A stretch of 64,000 nt of DNA from Marinobacter oulmenensis (GCF_014201735.1 NZ_JACHFE010000009.1:1-64000), one strand, 5' to 3'; shown: positions 1 to 9,518, counted from the first letter of the stretch. Numbers and translations are program-made. The notes: generated from the letters alone by a model not told the origin.

Positions 1-1374
1 GGCTTTGAACTGCGCACCGACGCCTACGGCGCCATCCGGGCCAACGAAGGCCTGTACCTCACCAGTTGGGGCCAGATCGGCGCCAGCGGCGACCAGCTCG
101 ACCTCAGCCCGGCGAGACAACAGATCCAGAGCGCCTGGCAACTGAGCGACAGCCTCAGCCAGAGTGCCGCTGACCACAACGCCGAGGCCCTAAACGCCAC
201 CGCCTACCTCAAACAGGCCGGAGACGACGCTGACGACAGCTACGGCACCAGCGAACAGCTCACCGACAGTGACCAGAGCAGCGCCGCTGGCGCCAGTGAC
301 AGCGGTGGCCGGGGCGAAGCCGCAAGGATGAAAGCCCCCTGGCTGCACCTGGCCTCACCGGCCGGCATCACAATGAGCACCCCGGAATCCAGCCACCTGG
401 CCCAGGGCAAATCCCTGAGCGTGGCCACGGGCGAAGACGTCAACATCGCCACCGGCAAAAGCCTGGTGGCCTCCATCTCCGAAGCCCTGTCGCTGTTCGT
501 GCAGAAGGCCGGCATCAAGCTGTTTGCGGCCAGAGGCAAGGTGCAGGTGCAGGCCCAGAGTGACGCCATGGAGCTGACGGCAGAGAAAGGCGTCCAGGTC
601 ACGTCTACCGAAGGTGTCATCAAGGTCAGCGCCGAGCAAGGCATCCTGTTGCAGAGTGGCGGCGGTTACATCCGCATTGAGAATGGCGACATCGAGGTGC
701 ACTGCCCGGGTACCGCGGATTTCAAGGGTGCCCAGCACAACTTCTCTGGGCCTGGCAGTCTGTCTACCAGCTTCGAGGAACTTCCGGATTCCCCGGGACC
801 CTATGAACAGTTTTTCACCCTGACCGACAAAGAGTCGGGTGAGGCGCTTCCCTATGCCAGTTACCGTGTCGAAACTGCGGAAGGCGAGGTCTTTGAAGGA
901 CGTGCCGATGGCGATGGTATAACCCGGAAAATCCTGACCCGGACCCCCGAAACCCTGAAACTGACGATTCTTGATCGCCTTGATGATGCACAAAAGGAGC
1001 AAAAAACAGCAGGGCCAGGAAAATGGGTAACAACGGATGTAAATAAAAGGGGTATTCGTAATTTTTTCCAAATGTTAGTTAAAAGAACTGAAACTATCGG
1101 TGATGAAGGTCGCCTTTGGGGTTCGGATGGAAAAGATTTTGAAGGGACTGTGCAAGATGTTACTCAAACTTGGACAGCTTTAAGTGCCAGTGAAACGCGA
1201 GCACTTACAGAACAAGGTTTAGTTTCAGTGACACATACTTATGGTGATACAAGAGTCATAACTCAAACTTATCTAGAAGGCCCCGATGACTGGCATCGCA
1301 GTGGTAAATCTTGGCATTGGCAGCCCGCAGTTCGTCGGGAAGAATTTGAATTTGTTGATAGTCAAAATCCGTAG
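1..1374 (+). CDS. vgrG: VgrG (type VI secretion spike), C-terminal part; 5' end outside window
   Basis: The frame is open from base 1 and gives 457 residues. The first residues (GFELRTDAYGAIRANEGLYL) are the usual linker of VgrG proteins, followed by an acidic, Ala/Ser-rich stretch and then a DUF2345 beta-helical segment (about residues 110-245) with the typical KSL, ATGEDVNI and IKVSAEQGI repeats. VgrG trimers cap the Hcp tube and carry effectors out of the cell. After about residue 325 (base 975) the sequence changes sharply from GC-rich to AT-rich codons and no longer looks like a VgrG core; this tail of about 130 residues is a candidate cargo-adaptor or effector domain. A small membrane protein gene starts 9 bases after the stop. 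The VgrG call is secure; the role of the tail is inference. Confidence 0.9.
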   Translation, partial: GFELRTDAYGAIRANEGLYLTSWGQIGASGDQLDLSPARQQIQSAWQLSDSLSQSAADHNAEALNATAYLKQAGDDADDSYGTSEQLTDSDQSSAAGASDSGGRGEAARMKAPWLHLASPAGITMSTPESSHLAQGKSLSVATGEDVNIATGKSLVASISEALSLFVQKAGIKLFAARGKVQVQAQSDAMELTAEKGVQVTSTEGVIKVSAEQGILLQSGGGYIRIENGDIEVHCPGTADFKGAQHNFSGPGSLSTSFEELPDSPGPYEQFFTLTDKESGEALPYASYRVETAEGEVFEGRADGDGITRKILTRTPETLKLTILDRLDDAQKEQKTAGPGKWVTTDVNKRGIRNFFQMLVKRTETIGDEGRLWGSDGKDFEGTVQDVTQTWTALSASETRALTEQGLVSVTHTYGDTRVITQTYLEGPDDWHRSGKSWHWQPAVRREEFEFVDSQNP

Positions 1375-1383
1375 GTTAAACGC

Positions 1384-1806
1384 ATGAAGAATTTTAATAG
1401 ACACAGAATGGTTTTTTATATATGGGCACTTTTTGATTTTCTGCATATAGCTATTTACTCAGTAAATAGCTATCGCCTGGGGAATTTTCCATACGCTACT
1501 GATTTTATTTCTACGTTAGAGAATATATCCTCTCATGGTGGAGTTGTTTCTGGTGGAATGGTGCTTTTCTCATGGCTGCTTGAACTATCTATTTTGGCTA
1601 GTTTGATCATGTTCTTGTTAATGAAAAGCAAAGTTAAGGCTCTATGCTATATGCAAACGCCGTTCCGATTAATTTTTTCAGTGCCTTCGCTCTCTATCAT
1701 GCTTCCATTTTTTAATTTATTTGGAGGCGTTAGTGCAATTGTATTAATAATAATGGTTATTATGTCTGAGGTGTTAAAGGTTTATTCTTTAAAAAAATGG
1801 GCATAA
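1384..1806 (+). CDS. Small AT-rich integral membrane protein, possible immunity protein
   Basis: The 140-residue product has about four hydrophobic segments (around residues 9-25, 57-82, 92-110 and 113-130), few charges and a short basic C-terminus (SLKKWA). I do not recognise a family. It begins 9 bases after the vgrG stop, so it is probably translated from the same message. Base composition matches the AT-rich vgrG tail and differs from the GC-rich vgrG core, suggesting that tail and membrane protein arrived together. A small membrane protein directly behind a variable VgrG tail would fit an immunity protein acting in the inner membrane, but nothing in the sequence proves this. Confidence 0.6.
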   Translation: MKNFNRHRMVFYIWALFDFLHIAIYSVNSYRLGNFPYATDFISTLENISSHGGVVSGGMVLFSWLLELSILASLIMFLLMKSKVKALCYMQTPFRLIFSVPSLSIMLPFFNLFGGVSAIVLIIMVIMSEVLKVYSLKKWA

Positions 1807-1829
1807 TCAGAGCTTTTTAAACACTCGAA

Positions 1830-1851
1830 AGCCCAGCCTCAGATCTGGGCT
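1830..1851 (+). terminator. Hairpin after the vgrG/membrane-protein pair
   Basis: AGCCCAG (1830-1836) pairs with CTGGGCT (1845-1851) across an 8-base loop. The downstream tract is only ACTTGTTT, so intrinsic termination would be weak. It sits 24 bases after the preceding stop codon. Confidence 0.4.
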
Positions 1852-1961
1852 ACTTGTTTAAATCAGAAGTAAAATCAATTGTTTGTAGTAAGCGGTAATG
1901 ATGTAGGTTGTGCCGATGGTAAAGCCAGCTTGCCCTAACCAAAACCCCGCGTTCTCAATAA

Positions 1962-2918
1962 CTAAGTGCAACACCCTCTGATCAAGTATCCTTCTGCCAG
2001 GCCAAAGGCTCCATCGACTGCTATGAACCGCCCGGCGGCTACATGATGGCCTTTGCCGGCGTGAATCTCGGCAAGTTCCGCATTCTGGCGAAGGCAGGCT
2101 TTTGCTTCGGGGTAGGGGCCAAAGGCAAGCTAACGCTGGAAGTCGATGCCGACCTGATCTGGGAGTTCGCTCAATGGGTGGCTTACCAACTCAAGAACAT
2201 CAATTATGAGCGGCTGGACTTTATTGATGATGAGGCCTTTGAGACGTTGTCCACTATTGTGTCCCTGGCTTTAGAATCCGGCGAAGAGTTAAAGGAATAT
2301 ATGCTGGAAACAACGCGCCAAGTCGCAAACTATGCCCAAAACACATGGGAGCAACTTGAGTCTGGTATAGAGGCTGCAGATCGGCGCGCCCGGTTGGCTG
2401 AGCGAATCGATACCAACCCGGATCTACTGAAATACACCTCTCCCGATACCAAGGGGCAATTGATCCATCAGTTAATACAAGCCAATGCGGCGGATATCGT
2501 TGACCCTAGAGGGCAGGAATGGGATCCACGGGATTCTTCTTTCTGGAAGGCAGGAATCTTGACGGCCCGGAAAAAAGCGATCATACAGATCTTCACCTGG
2601 GTACAGTCCCAGGCGGAATTCGACAATATCATGCAGCGGGTTATACCAACCATTGGTGGTCCCATCATTAGCAGCGAAGAGGGGAAACGCCGCGTTCAGG
2701 CATTCCTGGATATAGGCGAAGTCGATTGGCCTATCGTCTCTTTTTTCTATACGGACTTTGATGGCAATCTGCAGCGCTTTTACGAACATCTACGCCCCAT
2801 GGCTTCCAAAGGTACGCCCATCGTTCGGAATGACATGACGGATTATCTAGCACAGGATGACACCGCACCAAGCTTCGATCGCCCTTGTTTTAACGAAACG
2901 CAGTGCCGTGTCGGGTAG
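1962..2918 (+). pseudogene. 5'-truncated remnant of a larger T6SS-associated protein
   Basis: From 2043 an ATG-started frame of 291 residues runs to 2918, but the same frame is already open and protein-like from 1962 without a plausible start (it reads SFCQAKGSIDCYEPPGGY just before the ATG). This indicates the end of a longer protein whose 5' part has been lost. The segment with GKFRILAKAGFCFGVGAKGKL followed by WEFAQWVAYQLKN resembles, from memory, C-terminal regions of large proteins encoded beside VgrG genes in pseudomonads; I cannot name the family with confidence. GC content is that of the chromosome, unlike the gene just upstream. A short product from 2043 could still be made. Confidence 0.5.
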
Positions 2919-2964
2919 ATGGTTCGAACGGTATAAGACGCTCAGGACTTCGTTCCCAGAACGA

Positions 2965-3891
2965 TCATTGGGCTTGATTGACTACACACCGGAACGTACT
3001 CATTAGCGCAGTTTGTTTCATGCCGGCATATTTTTCCGGATGATCAGATTCCTTTGGTGGTATGAGTGCCAGATCGGGATTGTAAGGTGATCGGATGACC
3101 GTCACCATCCCCAGGAAACTGCCGGCTGTTTCTCCCCCGCGGCGTACTTTGAGCTTGCCCGACTCAGGACCAGTTGGGTTAAGCTCCGGTGAGTGTTCGT
3201 AGTAATCTGCCCCGTACCAGTCGCTGACCCATTCATAGCCATTGAGCCCCATCTGGTAGACCCCAAGCGGGTTGGGTGGGTATTTTTTTGCCACCGGATA
3301 CGGTGCATAACGATCATCCGCCGGGCTCGCCTTCCGCCGTTCTTCGCGAGTCGGGTAATTCTTCCCTTTCCGCAAAATACCATCATCGGTGGCGTACGGC
3401 ATCATTTTCCCCCGGCTGCGAGCGGCATACTCCCATTGAGCCTCGGTCGGTAGCGCATAGGGCCGGCCACTCTGCTCGGACAGCCAGTGGCAATAATCCC
3501 TGGCCTGGTACCAGTCCACGCCTGCCGGCACGTTCGGGGCTCGTGTGTGGCTGCTGCTGTTATCGGTATTGATCTTAGGCTGGCCGGTGGCTTCTGTGTA
3601 GGTGTCATAGTCCGCGTAGGACACCTGACGGTCCATGATGTAATAGCCATCCAGTGTGACCTTGTGGAGGTGTTTGTCGTCCTGGTTGAAACTCCAAGGT
3701 AAGTAGCCTCGGGGATCTTTCGGCCCGAAATCCCCCATCTCAAAGCTGCCGCCTTTCACATAGATCAGGTGTGCCTGGGTTCGCTTGAGCACGGCATCCA
3801 CGGCCTCTTGGTTATCGGGGGTGGCTTTGCCCAGGGAGCAGGCGGTCAGCGTAACGGCGGAGAGGATTAAGGGGAAAATGGCTGGCTTCAT
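2965..3891 (-). CDS. Lipoprotein with formylglycine-generating-enzyme (SUMF1/FGE-sulfatase) fold
   Basis: The start at 3891 is chosen because it opens a lipoprotein signal (MKPAIFPLILSAVTLTAC, lipobox LTAC with Cys18) and has an AAGGA ribosome site; longer upstream starts would bury this signal. The 308-residue product then shows FGE-type motifs: VKGGSFEMGDFG near residue 45, VSYADYDTYTEATG, PVAGVDWYQAR-like segment (VPAGVDWYQARDYCHWLSE), LPTEAQWEYAARSRG and GYEWVSDWYG, and ends in a FRCV segment. FGE-fold proteins include sulfatase activators, iron oxidases and many proteins of unknown role; the paired active-site cysteines of true FGEs are not obvious. It faces the vgrG block convergently. 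Exported FGE-fold proteins are sometimes encoded in T6SS islands, so an accessory or protective role is possible. Confidence 0.75.
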   Translation of the reverse strand: MKPAIFPLILSAVTLTACSLGKATPDNQEAVDAVLKRTQAHLIYVKGGSFEMGDFGPKDPRGYLPWSFNQDDKHLHKVTLDGYYIMDRQVSYADYDTYTEATGQPKINTDNSSSHTRAPNVPAGVDWYQARDYCHWLSEQSGRPYALPTEAQWEYAARSRGKMMPYATDDGILRKGKNYPTREERRKASPADDRYAPYPVAKKYPPNPLGVYQMGLNGYEWVSDWYGADYYEHSPELNPTGPESGKLKVRRGGETAGSFLGMVTVIRSPYNPDLALIPPKESDHPEKYAGMKQTALMSTFRCVVNQAQ

Positions 3892-4170
3892 GGTACATCC
3901 TTGTTCTATGAAACGGTTACCGCATTGTGCCATAAGTGTGTCTGTGGCGTTATGGCGTCTTTCCATACGTTTTGACTGAGAAGGTGACCGTTCCTCCATT
4001 GCTTCGCAGCCCGTATCGGGGCCCTTTGTTTTTTTGCAGCCTACCCCTGCAATGGTTTAACCTCTTTCCACGATAACTAATACTAAAGGCGAACTCTCCC
4101 TGAGGGTTCCACCAGGGAAGGGCTATGCCGCTTCGGCGGTATCTGCCGGATTCCATAATGGGGCAGTGCG

Positions 4171-6858
4171 TTGAAATCCTATAACGAAGGCTCTGCAGCC
4201 AACGACGAATTCCAGACAGCGAATACCGGCCTGCATCCAGGTGGGCGGGTGCGTGATCTTGTAGGACACCGGCTGCAGATGCCGGCTCTGCCGTCCCACA
4301 GTAAGGCCCGGCCAGAACTGAATCAGCTCATACGTGACAATCTGGTACCGGGGTCGCTGCTGCTCGTTGAGGCTCCGGCGGGCTATGGCAAAACGCATGC
4401 GCTGGTCAGTGCTCTGAGTGGAGACGATAGCGGCATTGACCGGACGCGCTGGATTACCCTGAATCCCGGTGATAACGCCCCCTCACGATTCCTGACATTA
4501 CTGGCATCGGCGCTGGATCAGCCCGATCCGGCGGTATCCGGGAACCAGAACGGTGGTACTTTCGAGGATTATCTGGCCTTCATGCTGGTGGCCAAATCCC
4601 GTGATGTCACGGCCCGGGAAGTGCTGGTTATTGACAATGTTCACCATCTGACCAACCCGTCCGTCACCGGCCTTTTGGGCCAACTGGTGGCCAACCTGCC
4701 GGACGGTATGGCTATTGCGTTCTGCTCCCGACTTCCCGTGTCCCTGGAGAACCATACGTTGGAACAGGATGGCCAACACCGCTGGCTGGGCCAGGACCAA
4801 CTGGAGTTTAGCCGCTCTGAAACCTTCGAATTTTTCCGTGATGTGGAGTCGTCGAGCCTGATCACCAGTGTGGCCATTGACAGCCTGTACACGATGACTG
4901 AAGGCTGGCCGACACCTCTGGTCCTGTATCGCCGGGAACTGCTGCGTAGTCCGGAAAGAACGCCGCTGCAGGAAAACCCGTTTATTGATCGCTTCATCAA
5001 AGATGCGGTGCTGGCCCAGATTACCCCCACACAGCTGTCATCACTGCGTGCCATGGCGGAACTTGACAGCTGTTCTGATGAACTCTTCATGGCCCTGGAA
5101 CCCACGCTTCCGGACGCCGGGCTGACCCCATCCAGCGCCTTTGAAAGAGGCCTGCCGTTCCGACAGGTGGCTGGCCGGGGCCGATGGTTCCGGCTCAATC
5201 CCCTGCTGCAGGCCTGGTTGCAGACGCCCACCATGTCGGGTTATACCACTCGCATGTTGCTGGCCAGCCGCTGGTTTGCCTATCGCAACCAGTTCCCGGA
5301 GGCCCTGAAATATGCGCTGCTCTCCGGTGACCATGAGGAAGTCATTCAGATCGCGTCTGAAGGCACAGAATCCCTGCTCCTGGGCCAGGACACCGCCTCA
5401 CTGTTGATTCTTCGTAAAAGCCTGCCCAATCACCTGCTGGATCGCAGTGCCCGCCTGAGGATCGTGTATGGCTGGGTGCACGCCATTGGCGGCCAGTTCC
5501 GCCAGGCCCGCCAGTTGCTGGAGGGCTTCAGCACCGAGGACCAGGCTCAGCAGGAAGCGCGGATACTGGCTTTAAAAGCCTTTATCCTGCGTGGTGAAGG
5601 GTATGTGATGCCGGCACTTGAGATGGCCGACCAGGCCCTGGCGATTGGTGGTCTCTCGCCTCAGGCGGAACTGGTCACGCAGATTGTCCGTTCCAGTGCA
5701 CTGTGTGCGGCGGCGCGCTTCCACGACGCCCGTGAAGCCAACAAAGTGGCCGCCAGGCTAGCGCGGGAGGCCGGTGATTCCGGCTCTGAAGCCCTGTCTG
5801 TCTACGGTCATGCCCGTATCGAGTTGGGCAAAGGCGCCCTCGGCTATGCGGAACAATTGTTGCGGACCGGCCTGGACACGGCGATGAACGAACTCAGCCG
5901 CCCCGCCAGAATTGGCGAAACCCGGCTGCAGTTGAACCTGGTACTGGTGCTCTGGCATCAGGGTCGCCTCCACGAAGTGGACCGGTTGCTGGTAGCCAGT
6001 ACCCGCCATGCGGAGAAAACCCGTGACCTTGGGCTGCTGTTGGCGATGGCAGTTCGGGTACTGATGTGCAAGGCTCAGGGCCGAATGGAAGATGCGTTTG
6101 TCTGGATCGGCAGGGCTGAGCGAACCATGCACGCGTGGCAGGTTGATGAAGCCCTGTATTTGCCGGTCCTTGAAGCCCTGAAGGCCAGTTGCTGGCTGGC
6201 CAGTGGCCAGATGGAAAGTGCCCTGCATGCACTGGAAAAAATTGAACCCTACCGGAGCCAGGGCTGTGTTCCGGAACTGTTTCCGAGTATGCCCGGTCTG
6301 CTGGAATGCCTGCGTGTGCGGGTGGATATCGCCGGTGGTGAGCTGGTGCGGGCGCGCCATCACCTCGAGTCGATCACCCGGAGTTACGGTGATTTCCTAC
6401 CCTGGGGACTTCAGCTCCACACCGGCCTGCTGGAAGTGCTGATATTAATGGAGGAAAAAGGCCCGGCCGCGGCGAGAAAACAGCTTGAAACCGTGGTTCA
6501 GCAGGCTGAAGGGGAGCACTTCATCAGCCCGTTCGCTGAATTGCGGGATGAACTGGCCCCGGTGATGGAGAAAAGTTTCCATTATCTTCCCGATACGGAT
6601 TTCACCCGAGCCCTGGGGCATCTGTTTGGCTGTGAGACAGTGGCTGGAGCAGCAGCTCCACTTGCCGAGCCCATCAGTGACCGGGAACAGGGTGTACTGG
6701 AGCTTATCGCACAGGGGCTGTCCAATCAGGACATTGCGGACCGTCTGCATATTTCCCTGCATACGGTCAAAACCCATGCCCGCCGGATCAATGCCAAGCT
6801 GGGCGTCAAGTCCCGCACCCAGGCCATTGTCCGGGCCCGGGAGGTCGGGCTGCTGTAA
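4171..6858 (+). CDS. MalT-like LuxR-family transcriptional regulator
   Basis: The 895-residue protein has the MalT/LAL layout. An AAA-like STAND ATPase comes first, with Walker A APAGYGKTH (about residues 69-77) and Walker B VLVIDNVHH (about 151-159). A helical TPR-like sensor region fills the middle. A C-terminal LuxR helix-turn-helix runs from about 834 to 890 (SDREQGVLELIAQGLSNQDI and HTVKTHARRINAKLGV). Such proteins bind an inducer and ATP, oligomerise and activate transcription. The start is uncertain: 4171 is TTG without a clear ribosome site, and GTG 4249 or ATG 4279 would still keep the ATPase domain. It converges with the acyltransferase gene 14 bases downstream, and no obvious target operon is adjacent. 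Confidence 0.85.
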   Translation: MKSYNEGSAANDEFQTANTGLHPGGRVRDLVGHRLQMPALPSHSKARPELNQLIRDNLVPGSLLLVEAPAGYGKTHALVSALSGDDSGIDRTRWITLNPGDNAPSRFLTLLASALDQPDPAVSGNQNGGTFEDYLAFMLVAKSRDVTAREVLVIDNVHHLTNPSVTGLLGQLVANLPDGMAIAFCSRLPVSLENHTLEQDGQHRWLGQDQLEFSRSETFEFFRDVESSSLITSVAIDSLYTMTEGWPTPLVLYRRELLRSPERTPLQENPFIDRFIKDAVLAQITPTQLSSLRAMAELDSCSDELFMALEPTLPDAGLTPSSAFERGLPFRQVAGRGRWFRLNPLLQAWLQTPTMSGYTTRMLLASRWFAYRNQFPEALKYALLSGDHEEVIQIASEGTESLLLGQDTASLLILRKSLPNHLLDRSARLRIVYGWVHAIGGQFRQARQLLEGFSTEDQAQQEARILALKAFILRGEGYVMPALEMADQALAIGGLSPQAELVTQIVRSSALCAAARFHDAREANKVAARLAREAGDSGSEALSVYGHARIELGKGALGYAEQLLRTGLDTAMNELSRPARIGETRLQLNLVLVLWHQGRLHEVDRLLVASTRHAEKTRDLGLLLAMAVRVLMCKAQGRMEDAFVWIGRAERTMHAWQVDEALYLPVLEALKASCWLASGQMESALHALEKIEPYRSQGCVPELFPSMPGLLECLRVRVDIAGGELVRARHHLESITRSYGDFLPWGLQLHTGLLEVLILMEEKGPAAARKQLETVVQQAEGEHFISPFAELRDELAPVMEKSFHYLPDTDFTRALGHLFGCETVAGAAAPLAEPISDREQGVLELIAQGLSNQDIADRLHISLHTVKTHARRINAKLGVKSRTQAIVRAREVGLL

Positions 6859-6872
6859 AGCACGTCGAAGAC

Positions 6873-7769
6873 TCAGCCTTCGGCTTTCAACGCTTCGATC
6901 CGCTGATCTTTCTCTTCCCAGAGCTGGCTGATCCAGCGCTGGAATGCCACCCGCATTTCCCGGTCGTTTTCATAGTTCATTCCCAGGAACTGTTCAGGAA
7001 CTTCCCGGACCCGTATATCGATGATAATGCGGCGTACCCGGCCGCTCAGGTAATCCCATATTCCGGGCCGGCCAGCCGGATACACAATGGTGACATCCAG
7101 CATCGTGTGAATCATTTCGCCCATGGCGCCGAACACAAACGCGGTTCCTCCGGCACGGGGTTTGAGCAGATTCTTATAGGGTGAGTTCTGCCGCCGGTGC
7201 TTTTCCGGTGTGAACCGTGTGCCTTCCATGAAATTGAAGATGGTCACCGGGGTATAGCGGAACTTCTCGCACGCGGCCTGGGTGGCGGCAATGTCCTTGC
7301 CTTTCAGCTCGGGGCGCTTGGCGATCTGCTCCTTGGTATGGCGGTGCATGAACGGAAAGTCCAGTGCCCACCAGGCGATGCCCAGCAGAGGCACGTAGAT
7401 CAGCTGCTTTTTCAGGAAAAACTTCAGTAACGGGATCCGGCTGTTGAGTACGTACTGAATGGCCGGAATATCGGCCCAGCTCTGGTGGTTGCAGGTGACA
7501 AAATACCAGTGCTGTCGGCTCAGATGCTCCGCGCCGCGAACGTCCCAGTGCACTTTATGGAAGATCTTCATCAACAGATTGTTGAAGCCAATCCAGTACC
7601 AGGCGATGTGATTGAGGATAACCGTGCAGACTTTCCGGAACCCATTGAACGGGACAACCAGTTTGATAACCCCCAGTAACAGCAGGAACGGGAACAACAC
7701 CAGGGTATTCAGGAAGATCAACGCAATCGCCAGGCTTCCCTTCAGTGGCGCGGGCAGAAAATCAAGCAT
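6873..7769 (-). CDS. PlsC-family acyltransferase (YihG-like)
   Basis: The 298-residue protein starts with hydrophobic segments (about residues 10-40 and 50-65). It then has the acyltransferase block I NHQSWAD (H95, D100) and block III MEGTRFTP (about 181-188), followed by a PRAGG segment, as in the lysophospholipid acyltransferase family. The extended N-terminal membrane part and overall length fit the YihG/LptX-type branch rather than PlsC itself. It probably transfers an acyl chain from acyl-ACP or acyl-CoA to a lysophospholipid at the inner membrane. The gene stands alone on the minus strand between a regulator and a Bax-like hydrolase; the substrate is not deducible. Confidence 0.85.
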   Translation of the reverse strand: MLDFLPAPLKGSLAIALIFLNTLVLFPFLLLLGVIKLVVPFNGFRKVCTVILNHIAWYWIGFNNLLMKIFHKVHWDVRGAEHLSRQHWYFVTCNHQSWADIPAIQYVLNSRIPLLKFFLKKQLIYVPLLGIAWWALDFPFMHRHTKEQIAKRPELKGKDIAATQAACEKFRYTPVTIFNFMEGTRFTPEKHRRQNSPYKNLLKPRAGGTAFVFGAMGEMIHTMLDVTIVYPAGRPGIWDYLSGRVRRIIIDIRVREVPEQFLGMNYENDREMRVAFQRWISQLWEEKDQRIEALKAEG

Positions 7770-7812
7770 CGGGACAATCTCACTGGTTCATTGTTGTTTA
7801 ACGGGCGTCGGA

Positions 7813-8730
7813 CTAACCTTCAAAGGGATGGGCCGTCTGCTGGCCCTCACCTGGCAGCAACATCGCAGCGGCGCCGGCTGATGCCAGTTCAGAAAAACGT
7901 TGTGGCGTCCTGTCCCCCAAAAGTTTGAGGAATTTTTCATCGTAGAACGTGAGGTTGTTGTGGCGAATCATCGCCCGGATTTCTCGGATGTATTCGTCGC
8001 CACGTTCGGAATAGCTTTCCAGGCCGCCCGCCAGATCAATCCCGGACAGGGCGCGGTTGGTTCTGCGATCCTCAAGGCGGATGTCCCGGACGTGCTGATA
8101 GGCCGGATGACGGTTCAGATTCTGAATATAGGACCGTAGCGAGAAATAGGGAGATGAGAACTTCGCGACTTCATGATCGGCGCCTTGCACTCTGGACTGG
8201 GGGACCAACCCGCAACCCCTGGAGAAGCACCACTGCCCGAACAGATTGTAGCCCTGGGTGGCAAAACGGGAGGTTCCCCAGGCAGATTCGTTTGCGGCCT
8301 GTGCCATGATCAGTGACGGGGGAATAATATCCAGTCGTTTGCGCAGCAGATCAAACTGGGCGGTGCTCCCTGAGCTGGCTTTCACGCGCAGGCGCTTGGC
8401 CTGACCGTCGAGCCATTGCTGCTCGTCCTGGTTCAGTGTGTCCTTGCCCGCCAGGTGCTCCAGGTAGTCGCGTTCGATCAGAATCCGGGAGTTGGCCAGC
8501 ACAATTCGTGGATACAGGAACGAGAAGAAGGCAACCTTGCGTTCGGTAACATCCCGGTGGCCGGTGAAATCCGGCAGCGGAGCCTTCGCCCATGCGGGCA
8601 GAGGAGGCAGGGAGTCAAGAGCGAGGTCTGCCTCATCACTACCGCCGGGAGGCGGCGTGTGCAGTGCACCGGCGATGGCAAACAGAAAAAGTGGGACAGC
8701 AAGGAATAGTGCCCGTGAAACCAGTGTCAT
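7813..8730 (-). CDS. bax: Bax-like glucosaminidase (FlgJ-related peptidoglycan hydrolase)
   Basis: The 305-residue product has an N-terminal hydrophobic signal (TLVSRALFLAVPLFLFAIAG) and a glucosaminidase domain. The catalytic-type Glu lies in AQAANESAWGTSRFA (about E148), followed by YNLFGQWCF and the C-terminal SYSERGDEYIREIRAMI. This order is that of E. coli Bax, a predicted beta-N-acetylglucosaminidase acting on peptidoglycan in the periplasm. ATG 8730 is preferred over the in-frame ATG at 8748 because GAGAGG lies 7 bases before it. The two cysteines in WCFSRGCG are typical of the group. It is monocistronic by spacing. Confidence 0.82.
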   Translation of the reverse strand: MTLVSRALFLAVPLFLFAIAGALHTPPPGGSDEADLALDSLPPLPAWAKAPLPDFTGHRDVTERKVAFFSFLYPRIVLANSRILIERDYLEHLAGKDTLNQDEQQWLDGQAKRLRVKASSGSTAQFDLLRKRLDIIPPSLIMAQAANESAWGTSRFATQGYNLFGQWCFSRGCGLVPQSRVQGADHEVAKFSSPYFSLRSYIQNLNRHPAYQHVRDIRLEDRRTNRALSGIDLAGGLESYSERGDEYIREIRAMIRHNNLTFYDEKFLKLLGDRTPQRFSELASAGAAAMLLPGEGQQTAHPFEG

Positions 8731-8785
8731 AACAACCCTCTCATACAAACAGGTTTGAATTATAACAGGTTATACGGACACAGAT

Positions 8786-8811
8786 GCCCCGGGGGTCACA
8801 TTCCCCGGGGC
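8786..8811 (-). repeat. GC-rich perfect inverted repeat downstream of yfaZ
   Basis: GCCCCGGGG (8786-8794) is the exact reverse complement of CCCCGGGGC (8803-8811), with an 8-base loop. It lies 11 bases beyond the yfaZ stop (minus strand) and before the bax start. There is no T tract, so it could be a transcript-end stabiliser or attenuator rather than a classical terminator. Confidence 0.5.
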
Positions 8812-8821
8812 CAGGTGCGGA

Positions 8822-9391
8822 TCAGAAGAAGATTTTGATGCCAGCCATCAGACCGTCATCCAGATCCAGGTCGGATGAGCCGTGGTTATCCAGATCCGTG
8901 TTCAGATAGCGGTAGCCGGCAAAGACCTCTGCATTGCGGATGACCCGGTAGCTGCCACGCAGCTCGAGGTTGGTCATATCCTCAGAGTCGCCAAACGACA
9001 GGATGCTGGGCGCATAGTAGGCTGCACCGCTGAAAGACAGTCCGGGGACAGCCGGGATGTTCATGGTGGCAAAACCACCCAGTCCCGCTGCGCCGCCGTC
9101 GGCGCCATCGTCATCATCCCAGCCCACGGTGCGGACACCAAGGCCGGCGGTGGTCGGAAGGTTGCCTACGGCTGTGCGGCCGGTGGCGTGGAAATCAAAG
9201 TTCGCGATGTGACGGCTACCTTCGTGATAGGTGTAGCCAGCGCCCATCTGCAGGCCTTCCGGAAGAACCTCCTGGAGGTTGACCTGGCCCTTAACGGATT
9301 CATCGGTCAGGCTCAGGTCGAGATCTGCGGCAAACACCGGTGCCGCCGCCAGTGAGAGCGCCAGTGCGGAAATGCGGGTCAGTTTCATCAT
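8822..9391 (-). CDS. YfaZ-family outer membrane protein
   Basis: The 189-residue precursor has a clear Sec signal (MMKLTRISALALSLAAAPVFA, cut before ADLDLSL) and alternating beta-strand patterns ending in DGLMAGIKIFF, with the terminal Phe expected of outer-membrane barrels. Strands such as GLQMGAGYTYHEGSRHIANF and RNAEVFAGYRYLNTDLDNH match YfaZ-type proteins. ATG 9391 is chosen because AGAAGGTG precedes it; ATG 9388 is an equivalent choice. Acidic loop segments (WDDDDGADGG, DLDLDDG) may bind cations. Function in the family is unknown; a small barrel or porin is likely. Confidence 0.8.
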   Translation of the reverse strand: MMKLTRISALALSLAAAPVFAADLDLSLTDESVKGQVNLQEVLPEGLQMGAGYTYHEGSRHIANFDFHATGRTAVGNLPTTAGLGVRTVGWDDDDGADGGAAGLGGFATMNIPAVPGLSFSGAAYYAPSILSFGDSEDMTNLELRGSYRVIRNAEVFAGYRYLNTDLDNHGSSDLDLDDGLMAGIKIFF

Positions 9392-9518
9392 TGCACCTTC
9401 TGTTGCTGTGGTGGTTCTGGTTGGTGATTGCATCGGATGGTAACCATAGGCTCAGCCCAGCACAACTTAAATGACTTTAAGGCGGCGGCAAGCTGCCTGG
9501 GCTTTGTTCAGGCTGGCT

